DNA from: Deltaproteobacteria bacterium
GTDB taxonomy: Bacteria; Chloroflexota; Dehalococcoidia; Dehalococcoidales; BS750m-G39
NCBI GenBank assembly: GCA_013202445.1
Contig: JABMRW010000064.1
Location: forward strand, 1 to 6,990
DNA: 6,990 bases
Direction of reading: 5' to 3'
Positions within the stretch are counted from its first letter, which is position 1, and the number at the start of each line of letters is the position of its first letter. Under the pieces are notes generated by a model. That model ran no database searches. It worked only from the letters and a program-made list of their open reading frames with translations, and was not told where the DNA came from. Positions 1 through 5,393 of the stretch are shown piece by piece. A program made the translations under genes and the position numbers.

Positions 1-31
1 CTCTTAAACCCCACCCCTAAAAAAGAAACTG

Positions 32-50
32 ATAGAAGTATCACTTCTGT
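32..50. repeat. Short inverted repeat (stem-loop) upstream of argF
   Basis: AGAAGT at 34-39 is matched exactly by ACTTCT at 43-48, with ATC as loop. The stem extends by a T-G wobble (33/49) and an A-T pair (32/50). No T-run follows on either side, so it is not a classic intrinsic terminator. It lies just before the G-rich tract at 51-66. It could be a hairpin in a transcript arriving from the left, or a binding site for a dimeric regulator. The sequence alone does not decide. Confidence 0.4.
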
Positions 51-51
51 A

Positions 52-66
52 GGGTGGGTGGGTGGG
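52..66 (+). other. Canonical G-quadruplex motif, (GGGT)3GGG
   Basis: Four GGG runs are separated by single T residues with no interruption. Oligonucleotides of this form with one-base loops are known to give some of the most stable parallel quadruplexes. It sits about 95 bases before the argF start and upstream of the candidate promoter at 127-154. From that promoter it would not be in the argF mRNA and would act, if at all, as DNA. A transcript entering from the left would carry it as RNA. The motif is seen directly; any regulatory role is inference. Confidence 0.7.
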
Positions 67-126
67 AAGCTTAACCACCGCTAAAAACTGGGCAATACAC
101 CCTATTATTCGTGCCTGAAATCTATA

Positions 127-154
127 TTGAATAATTCCTTTTTCATGATATACT
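127..154 (+). promoter_or_regulatory. Candidate sigma70-type promoter of argF
   Basis: TTGAAT at 127-132 matches four of six bases of the -35 consensus and TATACT at 149-154 matches five of six of the -10 consensus, with a 16-base spacer. The surrounding stretch is AT-rich compared with the rest of the window. Transcription would be expected to begin near 160-162, essentially at the argF ATG, which would leave no room for a ribosome binding site in the mRNA. A small palindrome, GAATAATTC at 129-137, overlaps the -35 element and could be part of an operator. Confidence 0.45.
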
Positions 155-161
155 GAGGTCA

Positions 162-1100
162 ATGAAGAAAGATTTACTCTCAATAGCTGACCTCGGCGTT
201 GAGGACATCCGCCTGCTCATCTCGGACGCTATTGACATGAAAGCGCAGGGCTGGGTATCCAGCTTAAACGGCAAGACGCTGGCGCTCATGTTCCAAAAGC
301 CCTCGCTGCGCACCCGCGTCAGCTTCGAGCTGGCCATGCGCCAGTTGGGCGGCCAGACGGTCTATCTCTCCCCGGCCGAGGTCGGTCTGGGAGAGCGGGA
401 ATCTGTTGCCGATGTGGCCCGCGTGCTCAGCCGCTATGTGGATGCCATCACCGCCCGCACCTTTTCCCACCAGACCCTGGAGGCTCTGGCCAGTTACGCC
501 GGGGTGCCGGTGATAAACGCCCTCTCCGACCGCGAGCACCCCTGCCAGGCGCTGGCCGACCTTATGACCATCTGCGAGAAGAAAGGGGACTTAAGCGGTC
601 TCACTATGGCCTTCATCGGCGATGGCAACAACGTAGCCCGCAGCCTGATGCTGGCGGCCTCGCTTGCCGGCATGAATTTCCGTATTGCCACCCCTGCCGG
701 CTACGCTATGGATGATGAAACATTCAATCTGGCGCAGAGCAATGCCGTCGGCACCGGCGCCCGGATATTCTGCACCGAAGACCCCCGCCAGGCGGTCACC
801 GATGCCGATATTGTCTACACCGATGTCTGGACCAGCATGGGGCAGGAGGCCGAAGCCAAATCACGGCGCAAGGCATTTGCCAAATATCAGGTGGATAATG
901 AGTTACTCTCCCTGGCCGGGGAGAGTGTCATATTCATGCATCCCTTACCGGCTCATCATGGGGAGGAGGTGGCGGAGGGGATTATAGATAGTCCCGCTTC
1001 AGTGGTCTTCGACCAGGCGGAAAACCGGCTGCACTTGCAGAAAGCGTTGCTGGCGGCCATGCTGGGGGGCCTGGAGATTCCGCTGGCGGGCTATCGTTAG
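162..1100 (+). CDS. argF: Ornithine carbamoyltransferase, anabolic
   Basis: The enzyme makes L-citrulline from carbamoyl phosphate and L-ornithine in cytoplasmic arginine synthesis. The 312-residue product has the normal family length. The carbamoyl-phosphate loop is SLRTR at 48-52 (usually STRTR) and HPCQ is at 126-129. The second-domain GDGNNVARSL is at 153-162, the ornithine loop DVWTSMG is at 221-227, and the late CP-binding Arg is R289 in ENRLHLQKAL. The DxxxSMG loop identifies an ornithine rather than aspartate transcarbamoylase. An oddity is HPLPAHHGEE at 260-269: the conserved Cys of HCLP is Pro here, as in aspartate transcarbamoylases. The ATG at 162 is the first start after an in-frame stop at 132-134. 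GAGG at 155-158 lies only three bases before it, and the promoter may make the mRNA leaderless. The next gene's ribosome site overlaps the argF stop codon, which suggests co-transcription. Confidence 0.95.
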   Translation: MKKDLLSIADLGVEDIRLLISDAIDMKAQGWVSSLNGKTLALMFQKPSLRTRVSFELAMRQLGGQTVYLSPAEVGLGERESVADVARVLSRYVDAITARTFSHQTLEALASYAGVPVINALSDREHPCQALADLMTICEKKGDLSGLTMAFIGDGNNVARSLMLAASLAGMNFRIATPAGYAMDDETFNLAQSNAVGTGARIFCTEDPRQAVTDADIVYTDVWTSMGQEAEAKSRRKAFAKYQVDNELLSLAGESVIFMHPLPAHHGEEVAEGIIDSPASVVFDQAENRLHLQKALLAAMLGGLEIPLAGYR

Positions 1101-1104
1101 GAGG
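1099..1104 (+). promoter_or_regulatory. Shine-Dalgarno site that sets the start of the 1113 gene
   Basis: AGGAGG begins in the argF stop codon and lies eight bases before ATG at 1113. An in-frame GTG at 1104 overlaps this site and so cannot be the start that uses it. The overlap with the argF stop suggests translational coupling. Confidence 0.75.
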
Positions 1105-1112
1105 TGGTTAAG

Positions 1113-1838
1113 ATGTTAAGAAAATTAGTGAGCTGGGGCTGGAGCCCCTTCTCGATTACGGCGCTGGCGGTGGTTGGAGCTATCTTTGAGTGGCCTATAG
1201 AAGCCTTAGGACCGTTGATGGTTGTTATCCTGATTATAGGCCTGGTGATGGTGGCCACCGCCGCCAGGGAAAAGCGGCTGGAAGAGCTGGCGCTCAGGCT
1301 GAATGAGCTGGGCGGGCATTTCCACCGCCGCTTCATGGGTGATTCCTCGCTGTCTATCTTCGTCGTTATCCGCACCCTGCTCACCACCGATAACGCCCGG
1401 GTCTGGGCCTGGGCACGGGAGTGTGAGGTAGCCCAGCGGATTTTCAACACCTGGTGCAGCAGCTTTGCCACCCGGCTGGAGAGCGATATCAGGGGACGGC
1501 GTTTTAAAACCTACCTGCGCACCAGCCTGAACGAGTTCTGGTTGCTCAACACCCACTACTACGAGTTCATCGAGCAGTTTACCGAGGTGGCGGAGAAGAC
1601 TGAGCTGCCGCCGGAGACGATGGAGCTTTATAATCGGTTTGCCGTGGAATATAATGCCTTTTGCCAGGACTTCCGGAACAGCATTGCCGAACTGAGGGAG
1701 TTTGCCCGCACCGAGATTGAGCCCCCCAGCGTTAACTTCGCCAAAGAGCTGCGGGGTAAGCCGCTTCCGGTGGAACCGAAGCGGGAGGAGAGGAAGCCGC
1801 CCCCGCCGAGACACACAGGCGGCTTTATCACCGGTTAG
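1113..1838 (+). CDS. Unidentified protein with N-terminal membrane hairpin
   Basis: I do not recognise a family for this 241-residue protein. Two hydrophobic stretches near the N-terminus (about residues 12-27 and 33-50) look like membrane helices joined by a short acidic turn. A charged helical stretch follows (51-66, AREKRLEELALRLNEL). The body from 67 to 205 is soluble-looking, rich in aromatic and charged residues and probably all-helical. It contains Cys 104, 115 and 184 with no metal-binding spacing. The tail (about 216-234) is basic and Pro-rich, ending in RKPPPPRHTGG. Most of the protein would face one side of the membrane, probably the cytoplasm given the Arg/Lys after the second helix. 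ATG 1113 is chosen over an in-frame GTG at 1104 because AGGAGG sits eight bases before it. It is probably co-transcribed with argF, but nothing links it to arginine metabolism. A membrane-anchored scaffold is one unproven possibility. Confidence 0.8.
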   Translation: MLRKLVSWGWSPFSITALAVVGAIFEWPIEALGPLMVVILIIGLVMVATAAREKRLEELALRLNELGGHFHRRFMGDSSLSIFVVIRTLLTTDNARVWAWARECEVAQRIFNTWCSSFATRLESDIRGRRFKTYLRTSLNEFWLLNTHYYEFIEQFTEVAEKTELPPETMELYNRFAVEYNAFCQDFRNSIAELREFARTEIEPPSVNFAKELRGKPLPVEPKREERKPPPPRHTGGFITG

Positions 1839-1856
1839 GTAGAGGTGGAGGGCATT

Positions 1857-2273
1857 ATGCGCAGAGCAGCCTTGCCCTGTGGGATAGCCGGTGGGGTCTG
1901 GGGTCTTCTGGCTCCGGTGGTGGTGTTACTGCCTATCTACAGAGTGGGGGTTACGCCCCCGTTCCCCGGCGGGATTGGTGAGGAGAGCATGGTGAGCATG
2001 GTTGAGGCAGGTACCGCCGGTGATGCCCTGCCTATTCTGTCTTTCATAGCTCTGATGGGTGCGCCGGGACTTTTAGCTATGGTATTGAGCAAGAGGAGGC
2101 TCCGCCTGGGGAGAATATTCGTCTGGGTGAGCGCGCTAGCTATGCTGGCGGTCAGCCTGGCTGGTATATTCAGTATAGGGTTATTTTCCCTCCCCGCCGC
2201 GGCATTATTGCTGGTGGCGGCTATCGGCCTGAAAGGGGAGTCTGAGAGGGACGAAGTCCCTCTTTTAGAATAA
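1857..2273 (+). CDS. Unidentified small four-helix membrane protein
   Basis: The 138-residue product is very hydrophobic, with probable membrane helices at about residues 8-27, 57-77, 85-106 and 109-125. A Gly/Pro-rich loop (31-45) lies between the first two and a basic turn (KRRLRLGR, 79-86) before the third. No catalytic motif is visible and I cannot assign a family. ATG 1857 is preferred to an in-frame GTG at 1845 because GAGGTGG (1842-1848) and GGAGGG (1847-1852) provide ribosome binding just before it. It starts 18 bases after the preceding stop codon, so it is likely in the same transcript. The last residues (SERDEVPLLE) are encoded by a strong hairpin, suggesting that the C-terminus was shaped by a terminator or repeat. 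It could be an integral membrane protein of unknown role. Expression as a real protein is likely but unproven. Confidence 0.7.
   Translation: MRRAALPCGIAGGVWGLLAPVVVLLPIYRVGVTPPFPGGIGEESMVSMVEAGTAGDALPILSFIALMGAPGLLAMVLSKRRLRLGRIFVWVSALAMLAVSLAGIFSIGLFSLPAAALLLVAAIGLKGESERDEVPLLE
2245..2266 (+). terminator. Intrinsic terminator inside the end of the 1857 gene
   Basis: AGAGGGAC (2245-2252) pairs perfectly with GTCCCTCT (2256-2263) across a GAA triloop closed by C-G. The T-run TTTT occupies 2263-2266. Eight uninterrupted pairs plus T residues fit a rho-independent terminator for plus-strand transcripts. It ends a few bases before the stop codon of the 1857 gene, so the last codons lie in and just beyond it. 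It would separate argF and its two followers from der-plsY-gpsA. The T-run is short, so read-through is plausible. Confidence 0.6.
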
Positions 2274-2276
2274 TCT

Positions 2277-2306
2277 TCCCCCTTCACCTTTTAAGGGGAA
2301 GGGGGA
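2277..2306. repeat. C/G-rich palindrome in the der leader
   Basis: TCCCCCTTC (2277-2285) pairs with GAAGGGGGA (2298-2306), and CCT (2287-2289) pairs with AGG (2294-2296), leaving one A-G mismatch (2286/2297) and a four-base loop. No T-run follows on the plus strand, so it is a weaker terminator candidate than the hairpin before it. Its form (C-run arm, AT loop, G-run arm, then further G-runs) resembles dispersed intergenic repeats that I associate with Chloroflexota-like genomes. That resemblance is from memory and no copy-number search was possible. Confidence 0.5.
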
Positions 2307-2322
2307 TAACAGGGGGATGGGG
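2295..2322 (+). other. Four-run G-quadruplex motif in the der 5' leader
   Basis: The runs GGGG (2295-2298), GGGGG (2301-2305), GGGGG (2312-2316) and GGGG (2319-2322) are separated by loops of 2, 6 and 2 bases, allowing up to four tetrads. It ends 13 bases before the der ATG, on the coding strand, so it would be present in any mRNA entering from upstream. The first two runs are the 3' arm of the palindrome at 2277-2306, so hairpin and quadruplex exclude each other. The motif is seen directly; function is inference. Confidence 0.6.
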
Positions 2323-2335
2323 TTAGTAAGAATAT

Positions 2336-3652
2336 ATGACTAAACCGATTGTAGCTATTATCGGCCGTCAGAACGTAGGCAAGTCCACCCTCTTAAACCG
2401 TCTGGCCGGCCGGCGGGTGGCCATTGTTGAAGACATGCCCGGCACCACCCGGGACCGCATCTTCGCCGATGTCGCCTGGGGTGGGACCAGCTTCACCCTG
2501 GTTGATACCGGCGGCCTGGAGGTTAACCCCCGCACTGCTATCGCCCGCGGCATAAAGGGGCAGGTAGAAGCGGCTATCGCCGAAGCCGATGTTATTATAT
2601 TCATGGTCAATGTCAGGGACGGCGTGGTCCCCGCTGACCTGGAGATAGCCGAGATGCTGCGCAGCTCACCCAGGCCCGTGGTGCTGACGGCGAATAAGGC
2701 GGATAGCCCAAAGCTGGAGAGCGGGGCCGCCGAATTCTACCAGCTGGGGCTGGAAGATTTATTTATTACCAGCGCCTATCACGGGCGGGGCACCGCCGAG
2801 CTACTGGATAAGATTATCTCCCTCCTCCCCGCCCCAACGCCGGCTGAGCCGGAGGCGGAGATGATGAAGCTGGCCATTGTCGGCCGGCCCAACGTGGGCA
2901 AGTCCACCCTGCTCAACGCCCTCCTCGGCGAAGAACGCTCAATCGTTGACGACGCCCCCGGCACCACCCATGATGCGGTCGACTCCCTACTTGACTTTGA
3001 TGGCCAAAATGTGTTACTTATTGATACCGCCGGTATCAGGCGGCGGGGTCGGTGGGGAGTCGGAGTAGAACGTTACGGCATAATCCGGGCCCTGCGGGCG
3101 ATTGACCGGGCGGACGTAGTTTTACTGGTGCTGGATGCCGCCGATAGGGTCACCGCTCAGGATAAACACATCGCCGGTTACGTGCAGGAGGCGGTTAAAG
3201 GGGTGGTACTGGTGGTCAATAAGTGGGATTTAGTGGAGAATAAGGATATAGCTGAATATAACCGACATATCAGGAGCCAGCTAAGGTTTGTCTCCCATGC
3301 GCCGATAGTGTATACTTCTGCCATGCTGGGACAGGAGGTAGACCGGGTAGTGCCCGAGGCGTTTGGGGTATATCAGGAAAGGCACAAGCGCCTGCCGACT
3401 CCAGTCGTCAACAGCGTGGTGCAGGAGGCGGTAGCCGCCCACCATCCCCCCCGCGTGAGCGGCCGGCAGCTCAAGATTCTCTACACCACCCAGGCCGAGG
3501 TCAATCCTCCCACCTTCGTCTTCTTCGTCAACGATGCCAGGCTAATATCGGCTTCCTACCGCAACTATCTGGAAAACAAACTGCGTAAGGCGCATGGCTT
3601 CAACGGCACGCCGCTCCGTTTCATCTTTAAAAACAGGAGTAAACAGCCATGA
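2336..3652 (+). CDS. der: Ribosome biogenesis GTPase Der (EngA), two G domains
   Basis: Der is a tandem GTPase that binds the 50S subunit and is needed late in its assembly. The 438-residue product has the usual length. G domain 1 has GRQNVGKST (10-18), PGTTRD (35-40), DTGG (57-60), NKAD (120-123) and SA (146-147). G domain 2 has GRPNVGKST (183-191), PGTTHD (208-213), DTAG (230-233), NKWD (295-298) and SA (328-329). The C-terminal KH-like domain fills about 350-438. Small departures are Gln for Pro at 12 and His for Arg at 212 in the second PGTTRD. The ATG at 2336 is the first possible start after an in-frame stop (2327-2329). The ribosome site is poor: the nearest purine-rich tract ends 13 bases upstream, inside a quadruplex motif. 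Its stop codon overlaps the plsY start by four bases (ATGA), so the two are translationally coupled. Confidence 0.96.
   Translation: MTKPIVAIIGRQNVGKSTLLNRLAGRRVAIVEDMPGTTRDRIFADVAWGGTSFTLVDTGGLEVNPRTAIARGIKGQVEAAIAEADVIIFMVNVRDGVVPADLEIAEMLRSSPRPVVLTANKADSPKLESGAAEFYQLGLEDLFITSAYHGRGTAELLDKIISLLPAPTPAEPEAEMMKLAIVGRPNVGKSTLLNALLGEERSIVDDAPGTTHDAVDSLLDFDGQNVLLIDTAGIRRRGRWGVGVERYGIIRALRAIDRADVVLLVLDAADRVTAQDKHIAGYVQEAVKGVVLVVNKWDLVENKDIAEYNRHIRSQLRFVSHAPIVYTSAMLGQEVDRVVPEAFGVYQERHKRLPTPVVNSVVQEAVAAHHPPRVSGRQLKILYTTQAEVNPPTFVFFVNDARLISASYRNYLENKLRKAHGFNGTPLRFIFKNRSKQP
3635..3639 (+). promoter_or_regulatory. Shine-Dalgarno site of plsY inside der
   Basis: AGGAG lies in the last codons of der, nine bases before ATG 3649. 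Three ATG codons follow in a row (3649, 3652, 3655). The spacing favours the first or second. Confidence 0.65.
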
Positions 3653-4341
3653 TGATGGCCAAGTTTGCCGCCGTGGTGCTATTGGGTTACCTGCTGGGCG
3701 CTATTCCCATCGGTTACCTGTTAACCAGGCGGCAGGCCAAGGTAGATATTACGGCCTATGGCAGCGGCAAGGTGGGGGCGACCAATGTGCTCCGCACCGC
3801 CGGCCGCAAGTCAGCCGCCATGGTGGCTACCATGGACCTGTTAAAGGGGGTGCTGGCGGTAGTCCTGGCCGGCCTGATAATGGGCAAAGGTTACCTGGTG
3901 GTGGGCAATTTTGGCTTCGGCACGCTGGTAGCCCAGGTTCTGGCGGCTCTGGCCGCCGTCGTCGGCCATAACTGGTCGGTATTCCTCGGGTTTAAAGGGG
4001 GCCGGGGTGTGGCCACCTTCTTCGGCGGGCTGGTTGCCCTCTGTCCGGTAGCGGCCATAGTCGGCGGCGAGATTATCATTATAGGCGCCGGCTTAACCCA
4101 GTACGCGTCTCTGGCCTCCATTGCCGGGGTGGTAGGCGCTTACGCCATACTGGTGCCGCTGACCATTATGAACGGCTTCCCCCTGGAGTACCTGTTCTAC
4201 ACTCTGGTGGGGTCGGTAATAATCATCGTTATGCACCGGGACAACATCCGCCGCCTGTTAAAAGGCAAAGAGCGCCGGATCGGCGAGAAAGGGGAGGAGC
4301 GGGACTCATCTGCTTCCAGCCCCACCGAGGGTGCGGGATAA
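3649..4341 (+). CDS. plsY: Acyl-phosphate:glycerol-3-phosphate acyltransferase PlsY
   Basis: PlsY is an integral membrane enzyme that transfers an acyl chain from acyl phosphate (made by PlsX, not in this window) to sn-glycerol 3-phosphate, giving lysophosphatidic acid. All three family motifs are present. Motif 1 is GSGKVGATNVLRTAG (38-52), with the essential Ser (39) and Arg (49). Motif 2 is GHNWSVFLGFKGGRGVAT (106-123), the phosphate-binding loop. Motif 3 is HRDNIRRLLKGKE (196-208), with its His, Asn and Glu. Motif 1 usually reads GSGNxG, so Lys at 41 is unusual. Hydrophobic helices lie at about 5-25, 57-78, 90-106, 123-150 and 155-195. A charged tail (209-230) extends past the usual end and is probably cytoplasmic. 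The start overlaps der by four bases and gpsA begins three bases after the stop. GpsA supplies its substrate. Confidence 0.95.
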   Translation: MMMAKFAAVVLLGYLLGAIPIGYLLTRRQAKVDITAYGSGKVGATNVLRTAGRKSAAMVATMDLLKGVLAVVLAGLIMGKGYLVVGNFGFGTLVAQVLAALAAVVGHNWSVFLGFKGGRGVATFFGGLVALCPVAAIVGGEIIIIGAGLTQYASLASIAGVVGAYAILVPLTIMNGFPLEYLFYTLVGSVIIIVMHRDNIRRLLKGKERRIGEKGEERDSSASSPTEGAG

Positions 4342-4344
4342 GGC

Positions 4345-5391
4345 ATGCCCAAGGTTGCCATTATTGGTACCACTACATGGGGGCTTACCTTGGGAGTGGC
4401 TCTGGCGGTTAAGCGGGCGGAGGTCAGGTTGTGGGCGCGGACGGAGGAGGAAGCCGCCAAATTACTAAACGCCGAGTTCCCCTCGGAGTCGTTTGCCGGA
4501 ATTAGCCTCCCCCGCAAGCTGTCCATTACCAGCTCGCTGGAAGAAGCCCTGGCCGATGTCAGGGCGGTAATCATGGCGGTGCCCTCCCAGAGCATGCGGT
4601 CCAACATAAAGGCGGTGGCCCCCCACCTGGATAGCTCTATGCTGGTCGTCAACGCCGCCAAGGGCCTGGAATTAGAGACCAGCCTGCGGATGTCGCAGGT
4701 AATCGCCCAAGAAATCCCCCCCGATTTTCACCCCAGCATCTGTGTCCTTTCCGGCCCCAATTTAGCCCAGGAGATTCTGCGTGACCTGCCGGCGGCGGCG
4801 GTGGTAGCCGCCCACAGCGAGGCGGTGGCCAGGAAGGCGCAGAAGTTCCTAAACACCCCCAACCTCTGTATCTACACCAATACCGATGTCATCGGCGTAG
4901 AGCTGGGGGGAGCCCTAAAGAACATTATCGCCCTGGGCGCCGGCATCGTTGATGGGCTGGGCTACGGCGATAACGCTAAATCGGCTTTCATTACCCGTGG
5001 TCTTACCGAGATAACGGCGCTGGGGATGGCTTTGGGGGCCAATCCCCTAACTTTTTCCGGGCTTACCGGCCTGGGCGACCTGGTGGCTACCTGCTCCAGC
5101 CCTTTAAGCCGCAATCACCACGTGGGAGAGGAATTGACCAAAGGGCGCTCACTTAAGGAAATAACCGGCTCGATGAGCGGTGTCGCCGAGGGGGTGACCA
5201 CCACCCTGGTGGCCTATAATCTGGCCCAGCAGCTCAAGCTGGAGATGCCCATTACCGAAAAGATTTACCGGGTGCTCTACGAAGGACTTGGCCCCAAGGA
5301 GGCCGCTTTAGAGTTGATGGAAGCTAACGTCAAGCATGAACTGTCGGGTCGGCGGTGGCGGTTGGTCTCCTTTTTCAAGCGCCGGAGCTGA
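4345..5391 (+). CDS. gpsA: NAD(P)-dependent glycerol-3-phosphate dehydrogenase
   Basis: The enzyme reduces dihydroxyacetone phosphate to sn-glycerol 3-phosphate in the cytoplasm, feeding PlsY, encoded three bases upstream. The 348-residue product is full length. The N-terminal Rossmann fold begins VAIIGTTTWGLTLG (4-17). The family normally has GxGxWGTALA, so the middle Gly of GxGxxG is Thr 10 here. AAKGLE (104-109) has Lys 106. SGPNLAQE (136-143) is present. The C-terminal domain has ELGGALKNIIALGAGIVDGL (186-205) with catalytic Lys 192, then GDNAKSAFITRG (208-219), GLTGLGDLVATC (239-250) and LSRNHHVG (254-261), the substrate loop. The tail (334-348) is basic. ATG 4345 is three bases after the plsY stop. 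Only a weak AAGG precedes it, so coupling to plsY probably matters. It converges with dnaJ, with two bases between the stops. Confidence 0.95.
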   Translation: MPKVAIIGTTTWGLTLGVALAVKRAEVRLWARTEEEAAKLLNAEFPSESFAGISLPRKLSITSSLEEALADVRAVIMAVPSQSMRSNIKAVAPHLDSSMLVVNAAKGLELETSLRMSQVIAQEIPPDFHPSICVLSGPNLAQEILRDLPAAAVVAAHSEAVARKAQKFLNTPNLCIYTNTDVIGVELGGALKNIIALGAGIVDGLGYGDNAKSAFITRGLTEITALGMALGANPLTFSGLTGLGDLVATCSSPLSRNHHVGEELTKGRSLKEITGSMSGVAEGVTTTLVAYNLAQQLKLEMPITEKIYRVLYEGLGPKEAALELMEANVKHELSGRRWRLVSFFKRRS

Positions 5392-5393
5392 CT

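Noticed and set aside
128..138. Possible arginine repressor (ArgR) box before argF
   Set aside because: TGAAT is present, but the palindrome GAATAATTC has a one-base centre instead of the four-base spacing of the ArgR box. A different operator remains possible.
1104..1112. GTG at 1104 as start of the 1113 gene (and likewise GTG at 1845)
   Set aside because: Both GTG codons lie inside the purine-rich ribosome-binding sequence of the ATG that follows, so they would destroy their own site. The ATG starts at 1113 and 1857 fit better.
1206..1814. A 202-codon open frame on the minus strand opposite the 1113 gene
   Set aside because: The plus-strand gene has an excellent ribosome site and sensible membrane topology. 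The antisense translation is low-complexity, rich in Gly, Pro, Leu, Arg and Gln, and has no good start context.
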